NCBI GenBank assembly: GCA_020342155.1
Contig: CP070842.1
Span: 1,316,823-1,368,304 of the forward strand
DNA from: Dehalococcoidales bacterium
GTDB lineage: Bacteria > Chloroflexota > Dehalococcoidia > Dehalococcoidales > Fen-1064
Length of the DNA stretch: 51,482 nt
Direction of reading: 5' to 3'
The position numbers and the translations under genes are program-made. Position 1 is the first letter of the stretch, and each line of letters begins with the position of its first letter. Below are positions 9,155-18,229 of this stretch, piece after piece. Under the pieces are notes generated by a model, which was not told the DNA's origin, made no database searches, and saw only the letters and a list, made by a program, of their open reading frames with translations.

Positions 9155-9856
9155 CTATGCATCTGAAGGCAGGTATATGGCGAATCTACAGACCTCATCC
9201 CCATTGAGGACAGTCTGCAATACTTCTACTTTAACCGGTTTCTGCAGAATTTCTTCCCAGATGCCCTTATAATAGCCAGCCCCACAATAGCAATAAGTCA
9301 AAGAGATGGTTTCTGAGGTTTTTAATATGTCTCTCACTCTGGGGCAATGGCAATAGTACTGCCGTTTGATTTCAGGGTCTGTTTCCCTCATATATTCGAT
9401 AAGATTACCGCTTTTAGGTATCTTGGTGGCTATTATCTTGCTGCCTTCTTTGATACCTGCTAAACCCCATCCCCTCTCGATTATTACCTCAGCCAGCGTA
9501 TCGTCCAATCCAAGAGAGTTTCTCAGCAGTGCTTCGAATTGCCCCTGTAACCTCTGGTGCGCCAGGTCAAGATCTCCAGTCACTTTATATTCTTGCCTTA
9601 TTCTCTGCAACTCTGCTTTGGGGTAATTGCAGGCACAACCAGTCATAAGTTCTCGGCGCTTCTCTTGGTCTATAAGCGAGTCCGTTCGGTTCATGGCTGC
9701 CTTGGTCCAGTCTATCACCTCTTGCGGACTGGAATGTGCCGATAGCGCTTCACTCCCTTCCATTACTTTGCGCCGGATTTCCTCTCCTGCAATTATGTCT
9801 AAACGATTTGATAACTTTGATAACCAGGCACGCTCAAAATCCTGTATTTCTGCCAT
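9155..9856 (-). CDS. Cysteine-rich protein resembling DUF6144
   Basis: This 233-residue soluble protein has three Cys clusters: TGCACNYP near residue 73, YYCHCPRVRD near 168 and TYCYCGAGYYKGIWEE near 188. The C-terminal stretch VEVLQTVLNGDEVCRFAIYL resembles the end of 4-vinyl reductase (V4R)-like hydrocarbon-binding domains. I believe it belongs to the DUF6144 family, recalled by pattern rather than search. The Cys arrangement suggests bound metal or an Fe-S cluster. Function is unknown. It is transcribed on its own, toward the UbiA gene. Confidence 0.55.
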   Translation of the reverse strand: MAEIQDFERAWLSKLSNRLDIIAGEEIRRKVMEGSEALSAHSSPQEVIDWTKAAMNRTDSLIDQEKRRELMTGCACNYPKAELQRIRQEYKVTGDLDLAHQRLQGQFEALLRNSLGLDDTLAEVIIERGWGLAGIKEGSKIIATKIPKSGNLIEYMRETDPEIKRQYYCHCPRVRDILKTSETISLTYCYCGAGYYKGIWEEILQKPVKVEVLQTVLNGDEVCRFAIYLPSDA

Positions 9857-10017
9857 GTTTCCACCTCTTTATCTCACGTATCTTGTCTTCAGTTTTCCTG
9901 GTTGGAACCCATTCTGATTGTTTAATACTGCAACAGCCTCAGAATGCTCAATTATACCATAATTCGTAATGCGGCTATGACGCCTCGGATTGGGTGGCAA
10001 TGGACTGCGTTGCCTGA

Positions 10018-10869
10018 CTACTGCTTGTCTGGCGGTCGGGCATTGGGATTGGCTGTGCTAAGGAGAATACTGTCATCTGCGAAAAGTTCACCACTGGCCC
10101 GTTCGAAAGCAGTCACCAGGTTCTGCACTGTCAGGTTCTTTCGTTGCTTATGGTCCAAGTCAACGATTATCCTGCCCTTATGCATCATGATAAGACGGTT
10201 ACCATAACGGAGTGCCAGTTCCATATTATGCGTTACCATCATGGTGGTCATCTTCTCTTGTTTAACAATCGCTTCACTTAACTCAAGCACTATTCGGGCT
10301 GTATTTGGGTCTAGTGTGGCGATATGCTCATCGAGTAGTAGCAACGACGGTTTACTCAGAGTAGCCATTACCAGGGCTAGGGCCTGTCTTTGTCCTCCTG
10401 AAAGCGTACCTACCGGAGTGGTTAGTCTATCCTCCAATCCTAGTCCAAGTGGGATCAATCCCAAACGGAATTGCTCCCGGCGTTGTTTATTAGTCGCTAT
10501 ACCTAGTCCCCTCGACTGACCCCGCATCAAGGCTAGTGATAGGTTTTCTTCTATACTCATCTTGGCAGCTGTACCTATGTGTGGGTCTTGGTATACTCTA
10601 CCAATATACTGAGCGTGCCTATGCTCACTTAGATTTGTAATATCGCTACCGTTAATGATAATCTTACCGCCTCTTTCAGGTGGATAGACGCCGGCGATTA
10701 CGTTGAGAAGTGAAGTTTTTCCAGCGCCGTTACTACCAATAATAGTAATGAAGTCCTCAGCGTGAACATCCAGATTAATATTATCCAGTGCCATCACCAT
10801 ATCAACAGTAGCTCTGGCAAATACCTTACTGACACTCCTGAGTTGCAATAAGCTGTTGTTCCCGCTCAT
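10018..10869 (-). CDS. ABC transporter ATP-binding protein (TrpZ-type)
   Basis: This cytoplasmic ATPase of about 283 residues powers the importer formed with the adjacent permease and binding protein. Walker A is GSNGAGKTS, the signature is LSGGQRQALAL and Walker B is LLLLDEHIATLD; His after the catalytic Glu is usual in this subfamily. I chose the ATG at 10869 because AAGGA precedes it. A start at 10911 is possible but lies inside the permease gene. The frame gives the sensible N-terminus MSGNNSLLQLRSVSKVF. It is the last gene of the three-gene operon. Confidence 0.88.
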   Translation of the reverse strand: MSGNNSLLQLRSVSKVFARATVDMVMALDNINLDVHAEDFITIIGSNGAGKTSLLNVIAGVYPPERGGKIIINGSDITNLSEHRHAQYIGRVYQDPHIGTAAKMSIEENLSLALMRGQSRGLGIATNKQRREQFRLGLIPLGLGLEDRLTTPVGTLSGGQRQALALVMATLSKPSLLLLDEHIATLDPNTARIVLELSEAIVKQEKMTTMMVTHNMELALRYGNRLIMMHKGRIIVDLDHKQRKNLTVQNLVTAFERASGELFADDSILLSTANPNARPPDKQ

Positions 10870-10883
10870 TATTAATCCTTCAT

Positions 10884-11798
10884 CTACATCCTGGCGGCTG
10901 GAGGTACCCACTCATGTCGTAGCTTCTTCTGTATATACGGGATTGCCAGGGCGATGATGACCAGTACAGCCGTGATAAGTTTTAAATTACTGGCACTTAC
11001 TAAGTGAAATCTAAGCGCGACACCGATAAATAGGCGGTAGATAAAAGTACCACCTACTACTGCCAGCAAAATAGCCGTAACACCCCGGGGACGGAATATC
11101 GCCTCACCGATTATTACCGATGCCAGTCCCATAACAATCATCCCTATACCCATGCCAACATCAGCTCCCCCACCACGTTGGGCGAGTAAGGCACCAGCGA
11201 GTGCTACGAGTCCGTTTGAAATAGAGACGCCGAGTATTGTGGTCATATCAGTGTTACCCCCGAGACCACGCACCATCTGTTCATTCTCACCTGTAGCCCT
11301 CAGGGCCAGACCTATTTCAGTTCGCAGAAACCAGTTTAATATAAGAAGTATGATGATAGCGAGTATCACCATGAATATGATTGACAGGGTGACCTTGTCA
11401 TCGATTCCCAGGAACTGAGAGACCTGGTCAAAGACGGTTATCTCACGGAGGAGACCAATATTTGCTTGACCTCCCATCACCATGAGGTTAATAGGATACA
11501 AGGCTGCCATCATGAGTATACCGGCCAGTAGGGCAGTTATCCTGAGCTTGGTATTTAGCAGTGAGGTCGCTAGCCCGGCACACAAGCCGGCACCAAGTGC
11601 AGCCACAGTTGCCAGCCAGGGGTTGACACCGTTAACGATTAATATTGCAGCCACCGCACCACCAAGGGGGTAGCTACCATCTACAGTAAGGTCGGGAAAG
11701 GCAAGCACGCGGAAGGTGAGGTATACACCTATTGCCACCAGGCCATAAGCCAGACCTTCGTAGAACGCAGCGGACAACAGGTTAACTAGGACATCCAA
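10884..11798 (-). CDS. ABC transporter permease (TrpY-type, branched-chain superfamily)
   Basis: This 304-residue integral membrane protein of the BPD_transp_2 type is the channel subunit of the importer. It opens with AFYEGLAYGLVAIGVYLTFRV and DLTVDGSYPLGGAVAA, both typical of permeases paired with ABC_sub_bind binding proteins. Eight or more hydrophobic segments follow, with an ATPase-contact loop around RATGENEQMVRGLGG. It lies between the binding protein upstream and the ATPase downstream on the minus strand. Substrate assignment rests only on family resemblance. Confidence 0.88.
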   Translation of the reverse strand: MDVLVNLLSAAFYEGLAYGLVAIGVYLTFRVLAFPDLTVDGSYPLGGAVAAILIVNGVNPWLATVAALGAGLCAGLATSLLNTKLRITALLAGILMMAALYPINLMVMGGQANIGLLREITVFDQVSQFLGIDDKVTLSIIFMVILAIIILLILNWFLRTEIGLALRATGENEQMVRGLGGNTDMTTILGVSISNGLVALAGALLAQRGGGADVGMGIGMIVMGLASVIIGEAIFRPRGVTAILLAVVGGTFIYRLFIGVALRFHLVSASNLKLITAVLVIIALAIPYIQKKLRHEWVPPAARM

Positions 11799-11868
11799 TC
11801 GCGTGCTTCCTTCCGTCTAGGGCACGTACACCCGCTATTGGTCATTAGATTGTTAGTATGACTACTGG

Positions 11869-12876
11869 TTATGGTGCCAGTTCGTCATATATTGTCATAG
11901 CTTTATCCAGGATATCCTGCGGGATAGTTAATCCATACAGTTCTGCCGCAGCCGTGTTCACCGTATAGCTGAATGTCTCACCCAGCTCTACCGGGATATC
12001 CTCGGCACTCTCTCCCTCCAGTATCCTGACGGCCATCTCGCCGGTCTGGTAGCCAACATCATAGTAGTCAAACCCCAGACAGGCTATGCCACCCTTCTCG
12101 ATTGACGGGTCATCAGCGGCAAAGAATGGAATCAGATTTTCCTCACAGACTCCGAGCACACTCTCAAGGGCGGAGACTACCGTGTTGTCGGTGCCAACCC
12201 AGATAACATCTACCTGTCCGACCAGCGACTGGGCTGCTGTTAGAACATCGGCAGAGGTCGATACCGTTGCCTCCACCACCTCAATGTCCAATGCGTCACA
12301 TACCTCATTGAGGTCTGCGACCAGCACCTGTGAGTTCACTTCCCCAGAATTATAGATGGTGCCTATTGTCTCGACCCCCGGAACTATATCCAGAATAAGG
12401 TCAACGGTGCTGTCCATCTCAATCATGTCACTGGTCCCGGTCACATTCTCTCCCGGGTGGTCCCAGCTCGCGACCAACTGAGCGGCCACCGGGTCGGTAA
12501 CAGCACAGAACAGAACAGGAATACCGGTTCCTTCGGCGGCGTTAATGCACTGCTGGCTGATAGAGGTACCGAAGCTGTATATCAGGTCAACCTCATCATC
12601 AACAAATTTCTGGGCAATGGTCTGTTCGGCAGTCGGGTCACCTTCGGGGTTCTGGAAGTCATACTCGACATTCTCGCCCTCTACATAACCGGCATCTTCC
12701 AGGGCGTCAATGAAACCGTTCCTGGCAGCCTCCATAGCGGGATGGGTGACAAGCTGGGTCAGACCAATGTTATATTCCATCGCCGTCGTGCAGCCACCGG
12801 TAAACGGTACTGCCACGGCAATTAATAGCAATATACATAAAATAGCTGGTAGTTTGGAAAACCATCTCGTTCGCAT
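11869..12876 (-). CDS. ABC transporter substrate-binding lipoprotein (TrpX/ABC_sub_bind type)
   Basis: This 335-residue lipoprotein has an N-terminal signal peptide ending in lipobox FTGGC, so it is anchored outside the membrane. The mature part is a periplasmic-binding fold typical of ABC_sub_bind proteins (PF04392), with GLTQLVTHPAMEAARNGF, AVTDPVAAQLV and a C-terminal LYGLTIPQDILDKA. Streptococcal relatives import tryptophan or other aromatic amino acids. The ligand here is not known. A very strong ribosome site (GAGGAGGAG) precedes the ATG. I looked for a T-box leader upstream and saw none. Confidence 0.88.
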   Translation of the reverse strand: MRTRWFSKLPAILCILLLIAVAVPFTGGCTTAMEYNIGLTQLVTHPAMEAARNGFIDALEDAGYVEGENVEYDFQNPEGDPTAEQTIAQKFVDDEVDLIYSFGTSISQQCINAAEGTGIPVLFCAVTDPVAAQLVASWDHPGENVTGTSDMIEMDSTVDLILDIVPGVETIGTIYNSGEVNSQVLVADLNEVCDALDIEVVEATVSTSADVLTAAQSLVGQVDVIWVGTDNTVVSALESVLGVCEENLIPFFAADDPSIEKGGIACLGFDYYDVGYQTGEMAVRILEGESAEDIPVELGETFSYTVNTAAAELYGLTIPQDILDKAMTIYDELAP

Positions 12877-13125
12877 TTTTACTTACTCCTCCTCAGTTCA
12901 ATTTATCTTAAAGCACCATGAATTACTCGAATTATCTATTTTATTACCTCCTTCCATTACTAATGTAACGATATAATATAACACCATATGATAGCAGCTT
13001 GAGAGGAGATAATCCATACCTATCGCGTAGAGACCTGACCTAACCTGCCAGGATTGCCTCATTTGCTTGATAGAAGTCCTGTGGTTACATTATTTAGACT
13101 GGTCGATAACAGTGGAGACACTTTG

Positions 13126-13398
13126 TTAAAATACCTGCATTTCGTACCCGAGGTGTTCATTCTCGAAGGAAACCACGAACTTTACTTTCTTACCGTTTAG
13201 AAGATGCCCTTCCGACTCTGAGCGTAACTTCCTAAAGTCTGCGGATTCCAGAAAAAGCCTCAGGAGCTCTGCCTTTTCCCTGAGCGTTTCATCGTGGGAG
13301 GTGGTTGTCAGCAGTGTTCTGGTGACGTCGGTATATTCACGTCTGGTAACGGTCTCAATACAGCTGGACAGATCCGGTATCAGCTCAATTACTGCCAT
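13126..13398 (-). CDS. Small hypothetical protein
   Basis: This encodes 90 residues with no family I recognise. It is rich in charged residues, predicted mostly helical (REKAELLRLFLESADFRKLRSES) with a likely beta C-terminus (KKVKFVVSFENE). No signal peptide, membrane segment or Cys cluster is present. A modest AGG precedes the start. It is divergent from the NYN-domain gene, with about 160 bases between them. Confidence 0.5.
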   Translation of the reverse strand: MAVIELIPDLSSCIETVTRREYTDVTRTLLTTTSHDETLREKAELLRLFLESADFRKLRSESEGHLLNGKKVKFVVSFENEHLGYEMQVF

Positions 13399-13477
13399 AT
13401 AGTGTACCTGTAAGCCCTGTCTGGGAATATCTTAGGTGGCAGAATGACGTTTGTCAAAGAGCTAAAAGTTGAAAGGA

Positions 13478-13506
13478 TTGACAATAACCTGCTAAGGCAC
13501 TACATT
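13478..13506 (+). promoter_or_regulatory. Sigma-70-type promoter of the NYN gene
   Basis: A perfect -35 box TTGACA (13478-13483) is separated by exactly 17 bases from TACATT (13501-13506). Transcription would begin about 45 bases before the NYN start codon at 13562. Confidence 0.6.
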
Positions 13507-13561
13507 GGAGTGGAATATGCTAGGGACTGTGTGAACCCTGGCGGTAATGGGGAGGTTTTAG

Positions 13562-14515
13562 ATGACAACAGGCGAACCTATGGCTGACCGGCAACTTGCT
13601 GTGCTGATCGATTTTGAGAATGTCGGCCTTGGCTCAATACAATGGCTGTTCGACCAGTTATCACATGTCGGGCGAATTATTGTGAAGAGGGCTTATGGTG
13701 ACTGGTCCACGGCTGGCAGTAGGCGGGACCAGCTCCTTCAGCTCGGGATTGAGCCAATCCAGTTGTTTCACGCTGCTCTATCGAAGAACTCCAGTGACAT
13801 CAGGCTTGCCATTGATGCTGTTGAATTACTATACCAGTCGCCAGTAGATACCTTCGTAATAGTTTCTTCCGATAGTGATTTTGTCTCGCTGGTGAACCGC
13901 CTTCGGGCTGCGGGGAAGGCGGTGATTGGAGCCGGGCGTGAGGAAACAGCACCACACTCATTGGTGATATCATGTGACCGTTATTACTACCTGGAGAAAA
14001 CCGGTCGTCAGCGTACAAAGATACGCTCTGGTATAAGGAAGAAAAGAGATACCCTGCTAACACGTGCTGTTGAGGCATCAATTGATGAGGAAGGGCGGGT
14101 TGTTGGGAGTAAGCTCCATCAGACAATCCAGCGCCTCGACCCAAGCTTTGATTTTCGTGCTCTGGGTTACGCTACTTTTGCCAAGTACCTGGAGGCTTCT
14201 CCTGGAGTAAAGGTTATTCGCCCGAGAGGGGTCGGTGATGTCACCGTGGAACTCACTGAGCAGGGGTTGACTGTGGCCACAGAGCCGCAGGATTTAGCAG
14301 GCTGGGATACTAGGGTTGATGCTGCCTGGTCGAAACGGGCGGGAATATCGGGACAGTCTATTCCGGGACCCAATGCGGCTGCCGATGCTGCTAAATTCCT
14401 TGGTGTCCGTAAACTCAGTGCCTCACGTTACCGGACATTGCAGACCCTGCTCGATGCCAGCGAGCTGCTAAGTGGTAGATGGAAGCGTGATGGCAACGCG
14501 GTAATCAGGCGTTAG
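13562..14515 (+). CDS. NYN-domain (LabA/DUF88-like) protein with C-terminal OST-HTH domain
   Basis: This 317-residue protein joins a PIN-like NYN nuclease fold to a LOTUS/OST-HTH RNA-binding domain. The NYN acidic residues are in LIDFEN (D17), SSDIRLAIDA and SSDSDFVSLV. The OST-HTH part lies around residues 170-235 (GSKLHQTIQRLDPSFDF, GYATFAKYLE). The architecture is typical of bacterial DUF88 proteins thought to act on RNA, though substrates are largely unknown. A GGGGAGG ribosome site precedes the ATG, and a clear promoter and terminator flank it, so it is probably monocistronic. Confidence 0.85.
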   Translation: MTTGEPMADRQLAVLIDFENVGLGSIQWLFDQLSHVGRIIVKRAYGDWSTAGSRRDQLLQLGIEPIQLFHAALSKNSSDIRLAIDAVELLYQSPVDTFVIVSSDSDFVSLVNRLRAAGKAVIGAGREETAPHSLVISCDRYYYLEKTGRQRTKIRSGIRKKRDTLLTRAVEASIDEEGRVVGSKLHQTIQRLDPSFDFRALGYATFAKYLEASPGVKVIRPRGVGDVTVELTEQGLTVATEPQDLAGWDTRVDAAWSKRAGISGQSIPGPNAAADAAKFLGVRKLSASRYRTLQTLLDASELLSGRWKRDGNAVIRR

Positions 14516-15108
14516 TATCCGGTTTGAGCTCTTATTTTGATAAATCAAGTACTTTTACTTTGTATGATGAGTAAGTAAATGCCGCGCTAAAACCGTCCCT
14601 AAGGCGAGGTAATATGAAGACATAAAAGGGCACTCAGGTGTCCTTTTTCCTTTTCTCCACGTAAGTTTAGGGAATCTTTAGAAAATAACACTGATTCTTT
14701 AGCCTTTGTTTTGCCTATCTGCCTTACGCTGAAACTGCTGTGACGGCTTGGAAAAAGCTGGGGCACGGAGAAACATGCAGGATTTGACAACATGAGTGCT
14801 GCCCGGGGCAGTTGGGATGGTGGCGTCTCTAGTGATTGGAGTGGGTGGATGGAGGGGCTCATCGAGCACTGTAAAGGCATGAGGTGTTTCCTCCGGTACC
14901 ATATTACCTGGCAGGTAGCCCGGACCTCTCCGATTGATGAGATGCTGTTATACGATGTAAGGCATGGTCTGCCAGAAACGGGAGGGACAGTTAACGCTTT
15001 CGACGAGATTGACTGGTTACTTCTCCTTCCACTGCGTGCGGTTACTAGGCGGCAGATTGTTTCAAACTGACATTTGTGATAGAGGTTCTGCAAAGGGGAC
15101 TGGGTGAA
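14516..15108. other. Intergenic region with terminator and a doubtful small frame
   Basis: This gap holds the terminator of the NYN gene near its left end. A 92-codon open frame lies at 14792-15070. It has no ribosome site, no recognisable domain and no homologue I know, so I do not call it a gene. It could be the decayed end of a gene once upstream of the response regulator. Confidence 0.4.
14624..14656 (+). terminator. Rho-independent terminator after the NYN gene
   Basis: The arms AAAGGGCAC (14625-14633) and GTGTCCTTT (14638-14646) form a nine-pair stem with one G-U pair and a TCAG loop, followed by a T-rich tail. It lies about 110 bases after the NYN stop. Confidence 0.65.
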
Positions 15109-15507
15109 GTGAAGAAATGCCCGACAATCCTGGTGGCCGATGATGAAGAACAGCTGCTGAAGGTGCTTAAGGTCAGCTTCGGTCTGGAGGGATTTGAGGT
15201 TGTTACGGCCAACGATGGTCTGGCTGCCTTAAGGGCTTTTGAGGGAAGTCAACCTGACGCGGCAGTCCTTGATATCGGGATGCCCGGGGTAGACGGTTTT
15301 GGGGTTCTCCAGTTTATTCGAGAGCGCTCTAACATTCCGGTAATCCTGGTAACAGCCAGCGACGAGCCGTCATACCAGCGTCGCGCTCTGGCTGCTGGTG
15401 CCGATGGGTACATGACCAAACCGTTTGATTGGGCCGAGCTCGTAGACAGGGTCAGATCCAAGCTAAGTGCCCCTGTACCCCGGCGTCGGCAGCGCTCGGT
15501 AAATTAA
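15109..15507 (+). CDS. Single-domain response regulator (CheY-like receiver)
   Basis: This 132-residue protein is a lone phosphoacceptor receiver domain with no output domain. The acidic pocket is D11/D12 (LVADDEE), the phosphorylated Asp is D55 (AVLDIGMPG), the switch Thr is T82 (LVTAS) and the conserved Lys is K104 (MTKPF). I chose the GTG at 15109 because the receiver fold begins right after it; a GTG at 15076 would add 11 unneeded residues. No histidine kinase is adjacent, so its partner must be elsewhere. Output probably occurs by protein-protein contact. Confidence 0.85.
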   Translation: MKKCPTILVADDEEQLLKVLKVSFGLEGFEVVTANDGLAALRAFEGSQPDAAVLDIGMPGVDGFGVLQFIRERSNIPVILVTASDEPSYQRRALAAGADGYMTKPFDWAELVDRVRSKLSAPVPRRRQRSVN

Positions 15508-15754
15508 GGTTTATCTATCCTATCCTCAGTCTTCTCTTTCAAGAAACTCATATCTTCGATGTAATGGTCTTCTCACCTCTTTCTGTAGATTTTCCCACAC
15601 TTAATTTCTCCCCTCTATAATCTTATTGTCATTACTTACCTGAAATCGTTATCAGATAAGATGTGATTTGATTTGTGTGGTTACAACAGATAGAATAAGG
15701 CAAAATAATACCTGGGATGAAGAATTATTTGGAACTGATCAGGGAGGTATAGTA

Positions 15755-17002
15755 ATGGATTTCTCTCTGGAGTATACCGAGGAGCAGGAACATTTTGCCG
15801 GAGAGGTGCGGGAATGGATAAAAGAAAACATTCCCGATGGCTTGGTAAATTTTCGAGACCCGATGAAGAAGACTCGTGAGCAGTGGGAGCTCCGACGTGA
15901 AATAGGGCGCCGACTCGGTAAGAAAGGCTGGCTCTTCGCCGGATACCCCCCTGAGTATGGTGGTGGTGGTATCGGTTCAGATAAGCGTTTTGTTATCAGT
16001 CGGGAGTTTGAAAAAGTGGGGGTAGGCTATCCACCGTTCTATGATTCTGCGAGGCTGGCAGTCGGCCCAATACTATCTCTGGGCACCGACGAGCAAAAAC
16101 AGCGTTTCTTGCCACCTATTTTTCGTGGTGAAGTCACCACCTGGCAACTCTTTACCGAGCCAGAAGCAGGTACCGATGAAGCTAACCAGCAGACCGATGC
16201 CCTGAGGCATGATAAAGAAGGTGAGTACTTCATAGTTAATGGAAGTAAAATTTTCGTCGGTGGAATCTATGCACCACCAAACCAGTTTCTACTGCTGACA
16301 CGAAGCGACCGTGAAGCAGCACGCCACGAAAACCTGGCGATGTTTTTGGCTCCGGCTGACTTGCCGGGGATTACCATTAATCCGCTGCCACTTTTTGTCT
16401 CCGGTACCTTAGCCCAGGTTAATGGCCCGACTGCGGACTCGTCACCGGCAATCAAGCATCAGGTCTTCTTTGACGATGTCCGAATTCATGAGTCCTTTCT
16501 GATAGGGGGAGATAGGGACGGCTGGCGTGTAACCACGGCTACCCTGGATGTCGAACACGGTGGTGGTCAGTCAGCCATACCGCTGGAGAATACGGCGGTG
16601 AAACGTTTTATCGAGCAATGCCGGAGTAATCCGAGGATACAGAGGCGACTCAAGGAAAATCCACAGCTGTTGGAAAGCGTCGTTGATATATTTATCTCTA
16701 GCGAAATAGTGAGGTTGTGGGGCTTGCGTAATGCCTGGATAGCCGATAGCGGTCAACGCGCCCCTTATGTCGGTCCGCAACTAGGCCTTTATACCAAGAT
16801 AATCGGCGGTGAAATAATTGAGAGTCTGGCCAGGGTACTCGGACCATATACCTTTATTGAAAGCACTGAGTGGTCACTGGCAGAGGACATTTTTGAGGTG
16901 GTGCAACGGGCTGGCCTTTGCTTCGCCCCGGCCGGTACTCCTGAGGCACAAAAGATAATTATCTCACGCGCGTTAGCCATTGGCCGTGAACCTCGAAGAT
17001 AG
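15755..17002 (+). CDS. Acyl-CoA dehydrogenase family protein (first of pair)
   Basis: This 415-residue flavoenzyme subunit would oxidise an acyl-CoA thioester to the 2,3-enoyl-CoA. The N-terminal domain starts at MDFSLEYTEEQEHFAGEVREW. The FAD/substrate loop reads TEPEAGTDEANQQTDALR near residue 145. The C-terminal end APAGTPEAQKIIISRALAIG is typical of the family. The ATG at 15755 follows GGGAGG and fits the family start; an upstream start at 15668 is unlikely. It is coupled to a second, shorter acyl-CoA dehydrogenase. Such pairs often form heterotetramers acting on steroid, aromatic or branched side chains. Confidence 0.88.
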   Translation: MDFSLEYTEEQEHFAGEVREWIKENIPDGLVNFRDPMKKTREQWELRREIGRRLGKKGWLFAGYPPEYGGGGIGSDKRFVISREFEKVGVGYPPFYDSARLAVGPILSLGTDEQKQRFLPPIFRGEVTTWQLFTEPEAGTDEANQQTDALRHDKEGEYFIVNGSKIFVGGIYAPPNQFLLLTRSDREAARHENLAMFLAPADLPGITINPLPLFVSGTLAQVNGPTADSSPAIKHQVFFDDVRIHESFLIGGDRDGWRVTTATLDVEHGGGQSAIPLENTAVKRFIEQCRSNPRIQRRLKENPQLLESVVDIFISSEIVRLWGLRNAWIADSGQRAPYVGPQLGLYTKIIGGEIIESLARVLGPYTFIESTEWSLAEDIFEVVQRAGLCFAPAGTPEAQKIIISRALAIGREPRR

Positions 17003-17039
17003 ACAGGAAAAGTCACTCCTTAGATATGGAGGTAAGTTG

Positions 17040-18164
17040 ATGAAATTGGACCTGGGTCTTTCCGAAAATGAAGAGATGCTGAAGAAGACAGCATTGGACT
17101 TTATGCGCCGTGATGCTACCAAAGAGGTAGTGCAGAACCTTCAGGACACTGATACCGGCTGCACCACAGAGCTGTGGCAGAAGATGGCCGGGTTGGGATG
17201 GGCAGGTATCATTATCCCGGAGGAATACGGTGGTACTGGAAGTACTCTGACCAGTGCCGGGGTTCTGTTAGAAGTCCTGGGTACCGGTCCGCTGCCGGGG
17301 CCACTTTTCTCTGCAAGTATACTGGGCAGCTCTATTATTATGGAGGCCGGTACCGAAGAGCAGAAGAGACAGGTCCTGCCAGCCATTGCCAATGGTTCAC
17401 AGGTGGTGACGCTGGCGATGACCGAACCCGACTTCAGTTGGGAACCGGGAGCAATTCAGACAAAAGTCAGCCACAGTAATGATGGTTTTACCCTCGATGG
17501 TGTCAAGCTGTTTGCCTACGATGCCGGAGCGGCTACTCACCTTATCGTAGCGGCAAGTACTGGTGATGGAATCGGACTCTTCCTGGTGGATAGAAAGTCA
17601 GAAGGCCTGTCGGTGACTCGGCTGCCCGGTTATCTGGCCGGTCAGACCTTTGAGGTTAAGATGGACTCGGTAAGAGTACCACAGGCAGCCTTGCTTGGGG
17701 AAAATGCAAATAACCTGCAAGCCCTGGAGAGCGCTATCACACGGTCAATACCGGTGCTCTGCGCCTATAAAGTAGGCGGCTGCCAGGCACTGGTAGACAT
17801 GACTATCCTGTACAGTCGTACCAGGGTACAGTTCGGACAACTGATTGGTCGTTTCCAGCGGGTACAGGACATGATTATCGAGATGGTAAACCAGCTTGAT
17901 GCGGCGCGCTGGACTACCTACGAATGTCTCTGGAAGCTGGATGCAGATAGACCGGCTGCTGAAAGTGTTCACATGGCCAAGGCTGTCACCAGCGCAGCTT
18001 ACTGGGAGGCATCTACTTTAGCCCATCGGGTATTCAGTGGCATAAGCTATGCAAAAGATCATCCGGCGAGCTTTCACACCAGGGCATCCCGAAGTTTGTA
18101 CCACTACCTGGGTGACCCTGCCTATCACCGGCAGCGGCTGGCAAAATTACTGACTGGAGTGTAG
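17040..18164 (+). CDS. Acyl-CoA dehydrogenase family protein (second of pair)
   Basis: This 374-residue partner of the preceding dehydrogenase has the start MKLDLGLSENEEMLKKTALDF behind a GGAGG ribosome site. Family marks are GLGWAGIIIPEEYGGTGST, a middle-domain LAMTEPDFSW, and RVQFGQLIGRFQRVQDM in the helical C-terminal domain. The segment that in many catalytic subunits reads like GGIGFTWEH is FSGISYAKDH here. This subunit may therefore lack the usual base and depend on its partner, as in heteromeric dehydrogenases. That is inference. It follows the first gene by 37 bases, in one operon. Confidence 0.86.
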   Translation: MKLDLGLSENEEMLKKTALDFMRRDATKEVVQNLQDTDTGCTTELWQKMAGLGWAGIIIPEEYGGTGSTLTSAGVLLEVLGTGPLPGPLFSASILGSSIIMEAGTEEQKRQVLPAIANGSQVVTLAMTEPDFSWEPGAIQTKVSHSNDGFTLDGVKLFAYDAGAATHLIVAASTGDGIGLFLVDRKSEGLSVTRLPGYLAGQTFEVKMDSVRVPQAALLGENANNLQALESAITRSIPVLCAYKVGGCQALVDMTILYSRTRVQFGQLIGRFQRVQDMIIEMVNQLDAARWTTYECLWKLDADRPAAESVHMAKAVTSAAYWEASTLAHRVFSGISYAKDHPASFHTRASRSLYHYLGDPAYHRQRLAKLLTGV

Positions 18165-18229
18165 CTTTCCTGACGAAGCTATTTGATGATTAAGCCCGCG
18201 TTTAGTTGTGTTCGGTGGTGTGGTCTGGC

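Noticed and set aside
12877-13125. A T-box or tryptophan riboswitch before the TrpXYZ-like operon
   Set aside because: The conserved T-box sequence and a terminator/antiterminator pair were looked for and are not present.
13444-13587. A 47-codon frame overlapping the start of the NYN gene, with an AGGTGG before its ATG
   Set aside because: It spans the NYN promoter itself and overlaps the NYN start out of frame. The TTGACA/TACATT promoter would not transcribe its beginning, so it is probably chance.
14792-15070. A 92-codon frame just before the response regulator
   Set aside because: No ribosome site and no recognisable family. Noted only in the intergenic description.
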